From contig OX453279.1 in assembly GCA_949710005.1 (NCBI GenBank), forward strand, positions 20,121,193-20,185,192: DNA of 64,000 bases. The letters are read 5' to 3'. This DNA is from Ricordea florida (lineage: Eukaryota; Cnidaria; Anthozoa; Corallimorpharia; Ricordeidae). This document shows, in pieces, positions 36,079 through 47,796 of the stretch (position 1 is the stretch's first letter; every line of letters starts with the position of its first letter). The notes under the pieces are model-generated. The model saw only the letters and a program-made list of their open reading frames with translations, was not told where the DNA came from and ran no database searches. Both the position numbers and the translations under genes were made by a program.

Positions 36079-37201
36079 TTAACAGGAGACCTCTAACTTC
36101 AATTCACAGAGAACGAGTGCTGGACCTTTTTGGTAAGCGTCAAATCGCACGGAAAATTCGTTTGAGTCCTGGTTTTGTACAGAAAGTGATAGATCGTTAC
36201 CATGAACAAAATATATCCCTCAGAGGCGTAATAGTTCATTTTACTTGTCCTAAAATTTATTAACAACCCTTAAACTTCTAAAATTAGCTGCAACCGATCG
36301 CGAGTATTTACTTGACAGAGAAACAACAGAAGCAACTAGTGGATAGCGTAGTCCACCCTGCCAATGTAACGAGTGTATCCCAGATCAACAAGGTGAACTT
36401 GCGACTATTCCGCTCGAATCCAAAACCCCTCAAGTAACTGCCGCAGTTGATGATTTTCTCACTGAAATAGCCAACGTCGACCCAACAACCCTGCATTTCT
36501 TCGACGGACGAATCCAGCGTAATCAAAACTACAGAAAACAGAAACTAAGGGAGAGGCGCTACTTGGACAGGCAGCTTTCGAAATTCAGCGCTAAAGAACG
36601 AATGAAAATTTCTAAACTTCTTTGACGAAGTTCTTCAAGAGCAGCGAGCTGACGGGAGTGCAGGCATAGTCAGTCGATTGAAATTGAGATGATATATGTA
36701 ATGTAGAAAAGTAATAAGCAACAACCCTACCAAAATTTCAGGGCTGTGCAATATTCTGTAGTAGTGACAACTCAGATTTAAAATATTTTTAATGTGTTGT
36801 GGAGACGCCAAGTTGATATCCGTTTGAGAAGCCGGAAACCGGCGGAACTTTGAACCTTTCAAAATATTTCTTGTCTCTGCTAAACTTAGAAACATTCGCA
36901 TGGTCAGCACTTCTGTTTTCATTGTTTGATCAAGTGAAGTTATGAAAATTATCGGATAATTCACCGTTTATTCGATGGGTTTGAGCTTTCGAGGTCTGAG
37001 GTCTTAAGTTTCGATGTGCGAGTTTTCGAGAAACCCAGACTGCGTGGTAATGGACAATTTTCGCTTCCACCACGGTCGTCGCATTGAACCAGTGCTTAGG
37101 AAAATATTAGCCAAGGGTGATGTAAGACTATTATTTTAGCCACCTTACCCACCACATTTCAATAGCTGCGAATATCGATTCAACGAGATGAAGGCATATT
37201 T
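36079..37201 (+). pseudogene. IS630/Tc1-type transposase relic (duplication copy 1)
   Basis: Three blocks of a DDE transposase are readable: an N-terminal helix-turn-helix (LFGKRQIARKIRLSPGFVQK) near 36120, the first catalytic segment TTLHFFDG near 36490, a FFDEVLQEQRADGS block near 36620 and, after a non-coding stretch 36660-37040, VMDNFRFHHGR and PPYPPHFNSCEY near 37045-37170 that hold the second Asp and the Glu. The last block is the classic VVMDN..FH / PPYSP.FN.IE pattern of the IS630-Tc1/mariner group. Stops and frame changes make it inactive. Confidence 0.75.
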
Positions 37202-39090
37202 ATGCATATTTCAAGCACTGTGGATACACTTTGTTGCATAGATAAGAAAACAAAATTACACACTTTGTTGTTAATATTTTTGAGTCGCCAAATATTACGG
37301 ACGCACCACACAAGATACAAATAGTTGTAATATCGAAATATGAACGAAACTTTGTCAAGCTCATAAAAGTAAAACCTTACCAGAACAATCAACAAGTGAA
37401 TGAGACATGAAGTTAAATTATGAAGTAAAAATGATGCAGCCTCGAAATTCGTCACGTTCAAATAAATGAGTGTGAAAAAACTGCCAAGTTCACTTTAATT
37501 TACAGTGATTCAACTCTAGTAAAACCACGCAAGAAGTATCAATAACTTAATCTACAAAACACAACATCACAAGCCAACATCATCGTGTAGATGCTTCATT
37601 TATAGATAGATATTTACATTTGTATTTTCGTTTTGATTCATAATCTGTGGAAGTCTCTAATCGCCACCTTCAAGCCAGTTGGGAACCTTTTTGAGCGCTC
37701 TTTGTAAAATCATCAAATCTCTATCCAACCGACTTCTGTTCGCATACAACATTGAAATTAAATGATGATGGTGCTATTATTTCGCACACATTGATTCCAG
37801 TGCAAGGAGGTTGTCAGCATTTTTATATTACGTACCCACTGAAATGGCAGTTGTTACCAAGTCGAAATCGAATATCTCTTAGCGACTGAAAGCAGAAATT
37901 GACTGGATTCACTATTCGGTTTCTCCAATTCTTGTTTAGCGCTAGCAATTTGCACCTTCGAAATCCTGAATAATTGTCTCCATTTCCTGTTGCTTGCATT
38001 CCAAAGGACGTTTCTCGGCATTTTTTGGACCTTTTGTAGCTGCAACATGCGCGCCACGTGTCGGTGTGAAAGACAAATGCATGCTTGGTTGCAGTGACTC
38101 GAATTCGTCTGAAGCTGAAGAAGTCTGCATTTTCAAGTCAGTTCGTCTGGTAGCGGTGAATCTATTTCACTTGCCTGAAGAAAAATCTTTCTGTACTCCC
38201 GATTTTTTATTTCTTTTTCACTCCTTTGCATTTTCTCAAAAGCGAATCGTTGTGGATCTTCCGACTGATTGAATGTATCGCCGTCCTCATCGCAATCAGT
38301 GCCACTTGAATATTTGAAGCGGAAAAGTGCGAAAGCGGTGAACAGTTTTCCATCATCCCGTGCATAAGCGTTCCAAAGGAACTATCTTTCGTCTCCATAC
38401 ATGTACTTCACCTTCACTTGATAAGTCGCTATGGTGTTTGTCTCTGTGGTGTAAAATATGCGCTGATAGATCTACTCCTTCTTACAATATAATCTGCACC
38501 CTGATTGGCCAGCTGCAGAGTACCCAGCATCAAATATGTCAAAAAATATCAAAGAGATGTCAAGAAATGGTCTGGTGTTTACGCTACCTTGCGCACTGTA
38601 GCTAAAACTAACCGAATTATCAAAACCTGAGTTTCCACTTTTATATGAAACAACAAACGAATTAAGGAGCGATACGGATTCATAGATCAACAAGCCCTGG
38701 GGAGGCTTTTTACTCTGTTGAGGTGTGAATATTCTGTTTTAAGTCCTTTAGAGAGGAATTAGAGGTGCGGTCAGAAAAAGCTCTAGTTCTTACTCTGCCG
38801 AATACGCATTTATTGCGGGATTGCAGAATATACTGAAGGTTCTGTTCTACGCCAACATCAGGATGACCTTTATGCAGCTGTGAATAACCATGTTGAAGTC
38901 TTACGATCACGTCCGATCATCTGCGCCCTAGTATTCCGCTGAAGTCACCACTGAAGCGGAAACGCTTACAACTTGAGTGTTAGTGGCGGGAATCTGAACT
39001 CCCATCTGACCGTGTGCAGTATGCATGTGCACCAATGTAGGGTTGTGAACGATGTGATCAAGTCTCTTAAGTCACGGTACTATTCGTCTA
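37202..39090. other. Unassigned part of the duplicated unit
   Basis: The conserved short open frames on both strands match copy 2 because the DNA is duplicated, not because of coding constraint. I recognise no gene or element here. Confidence 0.45.
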
Positions 39091-39967
39091 TTATTAAAGA
39101 AAATTCTGGAAATTAAAAAAAAATTGAAATTGTTCAAAAGCTACTTCAAGAGCCGACTGTTAACTATTACTCACCCTCTGAAAACAACCGTATGCTACCT
39201 GATGAATTTCCAACTCTTTTTATTACTAAGATTGATACACAACATAACGATCTCCTTGTTAGAAAGAAGCGCTTATTGTTTCGGACAAATGTTTCACTGA
39301 TGAGGTACTGACTATGTCTTCGACTAAATTTCCAACTTCTACCGAGATGAAACTTAATGACATCCGAAACTGGCTGCAACACTGCTCTCGAAGTCTTGTG
39401 CCTTGCAACCATTGCCAACTTCTATTATGAAACAAGGTTCTGAACTATTGGTGCCTACTATTACAAACATCGTCAACCTCTCTCTTCGTGAAGGCTGTGT
39501 CCTTACGTGTCTGAAATCTGCAGTATTATCTCCGTTTCTCAATAACCTTCGATAGCGCCTTCAAATTCGATGTTTTAGCTAGGTTCTTGAATTGTAAAAG
39601 GTCCGCATCTGGTTTCTTGCGTTGCCCTCCAGATCTCAAGCGTTGCTCTCCAGCTAAACAACTATCTGACGAGTAAAAACATACACGAGACGTTTCAGTC
39701 GGCCTATAAAGTACGTCATTCCACTGAAACTGTTATATATGGTGAAGGTACAAGATGATATTCTTCATGCAATTCTACAGCGATAGGGCTGTTGTTCTAC
39801 CTATGTTAGATTTATTTGCTGCTTTTGATACTGTGTCCTACGAAATACTGCTTTTGGTATCTAGTACATGTATGACTGAGGTAGACAGTGAACCACACGG
39901 ACTCCCAACTACCACTCCTTTAGTCTCTAGTACACGCCTCCTATATATATTTCTCACAGGCTTCTGA
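39090..39967 (+). pseudogene. CR1/L2-type LINE reverse transcriptase, 5' part (copy 1)
   Basis: Pieces in several frames give the pre-finger region SCALQPLPTS-like and ELLVPTITNIVNLSLREG, KSAVLSPFLNN, then FQSAYKVRHSTET and LDLFAAFDTVSYEILL, the latter being the RT block that carries the first catalytic Asp. Frame changes and stops abound. Copy 2 (57367-58636) retains about 0.5 kb more at the 5' side. Confidence 0.75.
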
Positions 39968-40204
39968 ATCAATCCCATGATGCAATCATAGGTACTATGT
40001 TACAGCAATTACACAAACACTAAACCCTCCGTTGATTGGACTATAATCAGCTGCGGCATTTTCAGCCGAAACCAACAAAGCTATTTCGCATATTAAGACA
40101 TGCAAATGTTCAATAAAAACCTGTTCAGAGCTGACTGAAACTCATAGACTTGTATATGTTCAAGACAAGTTCAGTGAGAAACTGTTCACAACCGTGACTA
40201 AAGT

Positions 40205-41966
40205 TCAAAACTGATAGTTCTTCAGATATGTTGGTTCACGTCTGACACGAACAGATCTCCTCACATCTTTTTCCGCAGTCCGTGGTGATTCTTCTGTCTG
40301 TGGAAGATCAACATCCATCAAGAAATCATCCTCCTTTTGTACAGCAATGTTCCTGTGCAACTTGTGGGCCTGGCCTACATTGCGCATGAACACACGGCCT
40401 TCTCCTCGCTGCAGAATAGGGCTCGAGCCGCTGCGTTCAATCACTCTGTATGGTCGAGAGTCGTACCGTGTTGACGTCTTGGTCTGCCGCGCCTGTTTTA
40501 GCAACACGCTGACTCCTGTTTTGATGTCTGAAGGACTTGCTCTGTTTCTCTGGTCCGCATAAGCCTTTGTGCGCTACTTGGCTTGCTGGTCCTTCACCTT
40601 TGCGTACTCTAGTGCAGCTGACAGAACATCAGACATCTGCGTCTTGATTTAGCGTACTTTCGGATTTTACGTCCTAGATGCAGGAGTTCCGGCGACGCTC
40701 CTGTGGCTGCACGAGGTGTCGCACGGTAGTAAAGTAAGAAGGTAAACATGTCTGTGGGCAGTTACCTGCCTTCAGCATGTGTAGTTCCGATTGCCTTCTC
40801 AGTTGTCCTATTAAACCGTTCAACTTCTGCATTGGCTTCCGATGCTGGATTCTATTTGTTTCCAGGAAGTTCTCAAATTCCATCACCAAAAGATTCGTCA
40901 CGACATTCTCTGGAAGCTCATGTACAACAAATATCTTCCAAAGATGTCCAATTACGGATGCTGATGTTGTAAAGCTATCACTACTACTACTACTAGAATC
41001 ACTATACTTCTGGCCAACGCGTATATTCATCTTTACAAACTAGTTAACGTTCCTCTGTGGGAAAAGGTCCACAGAGGTCAATGCGCAACTCCTGCCAAGG
41101 CTTATCATGCATCACTGTAGGTCGGAGTGGCTCAGCAGTAGACTTGCCCGCAACAGACTGACACGGTAGGCAAGCCTTAACCATTGTCTTCACTTGATGT
41201 GCGATACCTAGCCACCACACGTTCTTTCTAACCATCTGTTTGGTTCGCACGATTTCTTGATGGTCCTTGTGTGCATTGATTAAGGTTGCTTGCACAGGGT
41301 ACTTGGCATGACGATATGAGATCCTCGCAGGACAATGCCATTGCTCACGTAGAGTTCATCCTTGACCCGCCTGTAAGTCTTGAGCTCTGGGGCGTCTGGC
41401 CACTCAGATCCATTCAAACAACCTTTCACTTGCTGCAGGATCGGGTCGGCCTCCGTAGCACTTGTAATCTGCTCAAGGGTGAGTGCTTTTGGAATTGCGT
41501 TCACTGTGAAGTAGTTAATATACTCCTCTGCAGTGTCCCTTTCACGGGATGGCTGGTTGTCCAGCGGCAATCTTGAGAGTACATCAGCTGGGTTGGTCTC
41601 TCCCGCCATGTTTACAACTTCAAACGTGTATGGCTGCAGTCGCAGTGCCCATCCTTCAATCCAAGGCGGTGGCTTTGACTTGGGGCTGTAGATAAAATTC
41701 AGTGGCTTGCGGTCTGTGTACAGGGTAAACGGTTTGTCATGTAAGTAACTATGAAATCGCTCTCAGGCCCACGCAACCGCATACGCCTCCTCGGTCAGAG
41801 AGTAGCGCCCATCACCGTCTGTTAATGTGCGACTAACATACACCACTGGACGAACATCGCCTGCTCTTCGTTGCAGTAGAATGGCACCAAAGCCTACTGG
41901 ATTTGCTTCCACTTTCAGTTCGGTGTCCGCAGTTGTGCATATCTGTACCTGCCAACTCTCACACAT
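40205..41966 (-). pseudogene. Ty3/gypsy pol relic: RNase H and integrase (copy 1)
   Basis: Read on the minus strand: an RNase H segment (ANPVGFGAILLQR, YVSRTLTDGDGRYSLTEEA) near 41900, then NPADVLSRLP, an H2C2 zinc-binding integrase N-terminus (HKDHQEIVRTKQMV...CLPCQ) near 41200, the first catalytic Asp block RIDLCGPFP near 41065, a decayed core, and a C-terminus with SRPYRVIERSG and RRSVRVRREP near 40250-40450. Frames are broken several times and no LTRs are adjacent, so this is an old fragment. Confidence 0.85.
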
Positions 41967-42170
41967 TATGCACGAGTCTTATGTCTGCAAGCTATAGGCA
42001 TCTATCAAATCCCGACATCTTTTTCCTAAATTAAACACATTAATAACAAAAATCCCAGTCCATTGCCCCATACATTTTCCAAAAGAGGCACCTGGAGGTT
42101 GTAGGAATATCTTTGGACATTTTTGGTAACATTCAGAGGTGTTTGTGTCACAGTGGTACCAAATATATTT

Positions 42171-42470
42171 TGTAACGTTTTGTTAGTTTCACAAGAGTAT
42201 GTATATTAGGTTGCACAATACTGCTGAAGTATTTAAGGGTGCTTGTAAGGTGTCCCAAGGGGCTAGTACACTATTTAAGGTTTGTTAAGTTATGCAAGAG
42301 CCATTCGAGGCATCTCTTTCAACCCTAGTTTTTTTATTTTATTTACTGTTGTAATTTTCTCTGAGTTTGTAAGACTATATTGCTGTTTTTGTAACGCTTA
42401 ACGCTCGCTTCATCAATAAACGAGATGCCCGCTCCTATTCTGTGTTTTGTGATTATTTAGATTAGTTACA
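42171..42470 (+). repeat. Possible solo LTR (copy 1)
   Basis: A 300-base segment begins TGTAAC and ends GTTACA, with an AATAAA signal near 42415. No target duplication is evident, so this remains a weak call. The same sequence occurs at 60865-61164 because of the segmental duplication. Confidence 0.3.
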
Positions 42471-43063
42471 AAATATTTTATAATCGTTTCAGTGTGATTA
42501 GAATATAATTAATATGGCATCAACAGATCAGCAGAACACCATTCATTACTCGAACCCTAGTTTACATCTAGTTTACATTTAAGATCGTTGCAGTTATGTG
42601 GGCAGTTTCAAAGATCAGACGCAAAAAAACACAATCAAAAAATTTTTCTTCAGGTCCATCTTTGCAACTGCTCAAGTTGCCTACATAACTGCAACAATCT
42701 TTTGTTGCGAATGCCACGAGAATCTGGCTGAACTTCGCAAACTTCACTTTATTTCCGCAATACTAGATCTTTTCTAAGTTACACTCACTGGCCTCGTGAA
42801 AACCTAAAATTTCATTCATTCAAAGCGACCTTTGTCTTAAAGAACTTTTGCGAAAAAGCTGTCAATCATTTATTTCTGGTTTTGTAAATTTCTAACTTAG
42901 GCAAATTAACAGAACCAAAATGTCACGCAACGCTAACTGTAACGTTCGTGGCACTTTCACTTATTAAATCTTTCTTCTGTAGTTCACATGCATATATGAA
43001 ATTTTCTTATATTTGCATTCACACCGGTGCATTAAAATAAAATAAGTATCATTTTTCTTTCAG

Positions 43064-43200
43064 TGACTGTTTTGTGGACTTCACTGAGGGAACCATGCGC
43101 GCCAACATCACACTATTGCTTCTGCTTACAGCGATGTCATTCTTTATGCTCTTTTCCTATTTGTATTTCCTGGATATACGTTTTGTCTCTTCCTGGACTG
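43064..43200 (+). CDS. First coding exon of B4GALNT1-like glycosyltransferase
   Basis: The exon lies between a TTTCTTTCAG acceptor and a GTAAGT donor. From ATG 43095 it encodes 35 residues: a short basic start and one strongly hydrophobic helix (LLLLLTAMSFFMLFSYLYFL), the signal anchor of a Golgi type II membrane enzyme. It ends in phase 1, matching the next coding exon at 45629. The acceptor implies at least one upstream 5' UTR exon. An almost identical orphan copy lies at 61767-61903. Confidence 0.7.
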
Positions 43201-45628
43201 GTAAGTTGACTGATAATACTGGTCTACAGGGTCTAGTGGTACAGGTCCAGATGGTTTAGCCACATAAAAGAGTTGCAAATGAAAAGGTAGTTGGTAATAT
43301 AAATTAATTAGTTCTATGGTCTCACGATGTGATCACTTGGGTGATGGTCGCAACGTTTCGACTGCCTACTGCTAGTCCTCTGGCGATGGGGTCAAAAATG
43401 TAGTTGCAAAAAAAGTCTCTGGAAACTTATGACTTAGGAGGGGTATCTTGTAAATGGAAATTTAAATAAGATTTTACTTCACAACTGGAAACATTCAAGT
43501 ACAGTATAATGCTAAAAATGCACATGCATTAAATTCACAATATAAGCAACCAGTCTGTGGGCCATCATCTTTTCTATACTTGCAGCATAATCTTTTTTCT
43601 TTGATTTGCAGGAGTGTTTTTATTTCTGGGCCATTGTGCTATAATTATTCTGAATATTTTTTTCTTCTGTAATTAATTAATGCAGTCAAATTTGCATTTC
43701 ATCCTTTTTCACTGAAGTCTGATGCAGAGTTTTCTCAGCTTTTATGAAAAGTAAGAGAGTGACAAATTATCATCACATACCGGAAGTGTTCTCATACTGT
43801 TTGGAATCTCATATCCGAAATGTTGCTTCATTAATAATAAAATAAAGATTATTTATTACTTCATTAATAAACTGAAAATTAAGAAAAAAAATGTTCATAA
43901 AACCGATTGGTAAGTTGAATTGGTTATTTGTCGTGGAATAATTTTGCCCTTTATATATGTGATAACAAAGTAATTACAATGCACTCTTTTGTAATTAAGA
44001 ATTAAATTTCACTTGTATTTTTAAAGTTTTTCAAATTACCCTCACCACTTCGCGACTTAGGTAATTTTGTGAAACCTTTGAAAATACATGTGAAACAACG
44101 TGGACACCTCAATTCATCAGACGTAGATGCTTAATTGAATTATATATTTTGGTCATTTCTTTGCTTAAAAAAACACTACCTAATTAATGCCGCGCTTGGG
44201 TACAATTTTCAATTTACACTGCAAGAGTCAATAAGCCTTTACAGTTTTTATTTTACAGTTTCAGTTTGTCCTTAGGAACCTAGCCTTTGAAGAGAAGCGA
44301 GGCTGGAGGTGTACTTGGTTGGTTACAAACCTCCCCCCTGCCTTTTATGTGCAAATCATATTATTTACATATGAAGAACAGCAAAGTTTGTAACAAATCA
44401 AGGTTGACTCCAGCCTCAGTTCTATTCAAAGGCTAGAGTACTAAGCACACAACTGTAGAATGGTCTATTGCACCTGTTGCTGTTTTGCCAGAGTTGATGT
44501 TACTTATTTGCAGATATGATTAAGGAGGTTTCCACAGAATAATTTATCCATAATAACATGGTTCATGCAATCTTGAAAAGTCCTTGAATTTTAATTGTGG
44601 TCTTGAAAAGTCCTTGAGCTTGGTTCAGGTCCTTGAAAAGTACTAATATTAGTACTATTAGGTCTTGAAAACGTCCCTTGAAATTTAGTAATTTGTTTAT
44701 GCGATATAACTTTTTCCTGAAAAATGAAATGATTTTACTGGGAAAATTTCCCACTGACGACTTGTGGCCAGTGACAACATTGAGACGAATGATCGGTATA
44801 ACACGCGAGAGTGTATATGAAGCGAAATTCCACATTTGCCTCAATTTCATGAGCTTTGTACCTGGCCCAAAATGTAGGTTCTGCTCCATATGCGTTTGTA
44901 AGGCACCTTACGAAAAGATGACGAGAACGCGGACTTCGACATTGTTCAATGGAAAACCCGTATTACACACACGCAATTCTTACAGCCTCGCTGTCGTCAC
45001 GTTGTGCCCACTCGGGCCAAACGCGAAGATCCTTCAGTTGACGACCTGCTGGAAACGGTATGCGCAGTGTGTTGACTGTGTTCTGATAAAAAATGTCGCG
45101 GTAAACGAATTGCTTGCTAAGTTTTTGGTCTTCAGATTTATCGGATAGCTAAAATATTATTTTCCCATTGTTCTTATTTGAGGTATTGGCCGAAACATTG
45201 AAAGAACATTGAAAAAATGACATTGAAAGAATGGGAGAAAGCGCCATGAGATCTCACATAAAAGGGCACAAACACAAAAGGAACGCTGGTGCCACTTCAA
45301 GTGAGACATTGTGTTTGTGTATCTGCATTTCAAATTTTATTTCTCTTTCTCAAAGATTACTGCAAGTGAAATAGCCAACGACTGGACATTTCACAGAATT
45401 TTGTTACATATGATACATAGACTAACATCATCAACCATGGCTGAATTATCTAAAAATAGTAAATCAGAGGGTACGTTGCAGAAGGTCCTGATGGTCTCGA
45501 GCTTTGAAAGGCTCGTCTCCTTGGTATGATACCTTCCTTGGTCACATCATAAGTGTCAGTGTCGTCTCACTCGAAGTGAGATTTACTTAATTCAATTACT
45601 TATTAATATTTTCATTCTTTTTTTCTAG
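43201..45628 (+). other. Intron with MITE and unassigned sequence
   Basis: Bounded by GTAAGT and TTTTTTTCTAG. It contains the end of the segmental duplication (to about 43451), a 155-bp MITE at 44281-44435 and tandem GTCCTTGAA-like repeats near 44570-44690. No further exon is supported. Confidence 0.55.
44281..44435. mobile_element. 155-bp MITE with TAGCC-type inverted ends
   Basis: The ends match as inverted repeats over about 28 bases (TAGCCTTTGAAGAGAAG... and ...TTCTATTCAAAGGCTA) including a GGCTGGAG block. It starts TAGCCT like the elements at 4641 and 30387. No target duplication is visible. Confidence 0.6.
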
Positions 45629-46274
45629 GCTATATTCCTAAGACTTTGCAGCTAAGACCAAACGCCTCGGAAAAATGGCCAGATCTGCTCCGTAATATGA
45701 CCTCAGTCTTACCTGAAAAAATAGACATCAAAAAATGTCGGCCCGCATACAACCTCCCTGCATCCGCTGCAAAACTTAAAATAGCAGGTTATAACCACAC
45801 TCGTGCTCCAGATTGCAACCTGACTCTGTGTGACCTTAATAAAGGCCATTATCCCGTGAAGGTGCTTACGTGTGATGCACCAGGCGACAAACGCGTCACA
45901 AAAAAGGTTACAGTGACTGTGAAGACAACTCAGCGACTTAAGGAGACCATGCGCCTCATTACGTCCCTGCATAAGTACTATCCGGGCTTAAGATTTGAGA
46001 TTGTTGATGATCAAGCCAATATAACATCCAAAAACCCGAAAGTTCAACAGGAAAATGAAGAATCGTGGTTGGATTTTGTTTCCAAATCAAACGGCACTGT
46101 GCATTACACTAAGCTTCAAGGGGACGCTGGCATATCCAAAGGAAGGAATACGGCACTTCGTTTAGTGAAGACCAAGTATTTTCTTCTTCTCGATAATGAC
46201 TTCGTTGCAACAGAAAAAACCAACATATCCAAATTGGTAGACATTCTTGATCGAACCGATTTGACCATTGTAAG

Positions 46275-46463
46275 TGTGACGAAACTAATGTGGTTTATCT
46301 AGAAAGCACAAGGGCTGACCGAAATGGTTTACGTGTCGGCAGTATCTATTACCGGAAATAGTTTAGATTTTCACTAGCCACTTCTAGCACATGTATTACT
46401 TGCATTCTATCCGCTCTACATTAAACGTCGTTTGTTAAACAAAGTCTCTCGCGTGTTGTTACA
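46275..46463 (+). repeat. 5' LTR of gypsy element
   Basis: 189 bases, about 98% identical to 49251-49439. It begins TGTGAC and ends GTTACA; preceded by the GTAAG target duplication. Confidence 0.92.
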
Positions 46464-46536
46464 TGGTGGCAGCGAGTGGAGAGCTATAGTGGTACAATAT
46501 TACACATAGTTTCTCATAAACGCAAGAGTAAAAAGA

Positions 46537-47796
46537 ATGGCATCGGGATACTCCCTACCACCTGCAGCGCACCTCGAGATTCATGACTCGAACGCTGCGG
46601 AAAAGTGGAAAAAGTTCCTGTTAGCATGGGAAAACTACGCTCTCGCCACAGAGCTCAGCGAGAAGTCCCAGCCAGTACAAGTACCCACACTCTTGACAGT
46701 GATAGGCGAAGAAGCAAGAGAGGTGTACTCCACCTTTAACGACTGGGTAAACGAGGGAGACGACAAGAAAATCGGACCAGTACTAAAGAAACTAGGAGAT
46801 TACTGCGAACCACGCAAGAGCATTCCCTTCGAAAGATATCGCTTCAACCGACGTATTCAAGAGCCAGGAGAGACTTACGACCAGTATCGCACGGCACTTC
46901 GAAAGTTAGCCGAGGGTTGCAACTTTGCAACAATAACTCCCGAAGAAATACTTCGCGACCGCCTGTTGTTTGGAATTCGTGACAACAAACTCAGAGAGAG
47001 ATTGTTAAGAGAGACAACATTAACACTCGCCAAAACAGACGAAATCTGCAGGGCATCCGAGAGCACGACTGCTCAGATGAAACTTATGGAAAAAGAAGAG
47101 AATCCATCAAGCACTGTAAATGCAGTCAGAGAACAAAGCAAGAACCTTAAATTGCCAAGAAAACGAAATCTCAAAGGCAAGGACTCCCAACACGGAAAGC
47201 CCAAAGAATGTGAGAGGTGTGGCTCTGTTCATGATCACGCAAAGAAAGAACAATGTCCGGCTTTCGGCAAGACGTGTTTGAAGTGTGGTAAACTATCGCA
47301 TTTTGCAGCTAAATGTCGCAGTAAGAAACGAGACAACAACACTCGCACGTTTGTTAGAGCTGTCGACGACGATGTCAGCGAATCCGAGGTATTCTACGCC
47401 GACATGATATCAGCAGTAGATCTGGATGATTCCCAACTCGTGACACTAAAACTGGAGTCTGGCAATTATCTGCGGTTTCAACCGGACACTGGAGCACAGT
47501 GCAACGTAATTCCGGTGAGCCTCTACAAGGAAGCCACAAAAGACCACAAATTGGAACGCGTGACACCACTGAACACTCAACTCTCAGCCTACGGTGGTTC
47601 GAAATTACAAGTTGTGGGCCAAGTTCGTATTACCGTGTGGCGTGACGACTACAGATGTCAGTTGGATTGTAAACTTGTTGAATACTTGTTGAAGACTCCA
47701 AAAGTACAGCCTTCGAGTGACTTACAAGAAAGGTCACGACATGTTTCTGGCCGACACCCTGAGCAGAACTTTCCTCCCAGAGGTCAACGCCTGTGA
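46537..47796 (+). CDS. Gypsy gag and protease start (truncated polyprotein)
   Basis: Gag capsid-like N-terminal part (WKKFLLAWENYALATEL, a FNRRIQEPGETYDQY block), then a nucleocapsid region with ERCGSVHDH and a zinc knuckle CLKCGKLSHFAAKC, and an aspartic protease active site FQPDTGAQCNVIP near residue 317. After about residue 385 the frame enters the deletion junction and ends in 25-30 out-of-frame residues. ATG 46537 follows the primer site by about 70 bases. Confidence 0.88.
   Translation: MASGYSLPPAAHLEIHDSNAAEKWKKFLLAWENYALATELSEKSQPVQVPTLLTVIGEEAREVYSTFNDWVNEGDDKKIGPVLKKLGDYCEPRKSIPFERYRFNRRIQEPGETYDQYRTALRKLAEGCNFATITPEEILRDRLLFGIRDNKLRERLLRETTLTLAKTDEICRASESTTAQMKLMEKEENPSSTVNAVREQSKNLKLPRKRNLKGKDSQHGKPKECERCGSVHDHAKKEQCPAFGKTCLKCGKLSHFAAKCRSKKRDNNTRTFVRAVDDDVSESEVFYADMISAVDLDDSQLVTLKLESGNYLRFQPDTGAQCNVIPVSLYKEATKDHKLERVTPLNTQLSAYGGSKLQVVGQVRITVWRDDYRCQLDCKLVEYLLKTPKVQPSSDLQERSRHVSGRHPEQNFPPRGQRL

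Larger units (their letters stand above)
28962..43451. repeat. Segmental duplication, copy 1 (with later insertions)
   Basis: Collinear with 52085-62168 at an estimated 97-99% identity by eye. Copy 1 additionally holds the 30246-32005 and 32266-35749 insertions, and lacks about 215 bases present at 53350-53560 and about 575 bases present at 56930-57508. The unit contains LINE, transposase and gypsy relics and the first coding exon of the glycosyltransferase gene. Confidence 0.9.

Noticed and set aside
37854-38700. Conserved short frames present in both duplication copies
   Set aside because: Conservation is explained by recent DNA duplication; frames lack domains and occur on both strands.
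42171-42470. Confident solo LTR
   Set aside because: TG...CA ends and a polyadenylation signal are present but there is no target duplication. Kept only as a low-confidence feature.
44678-45148. 156-codon open frame in the intron
   Set aside because: No recognisable domain, lies between two exons of a coherent gene, and has no splice or promoter support.
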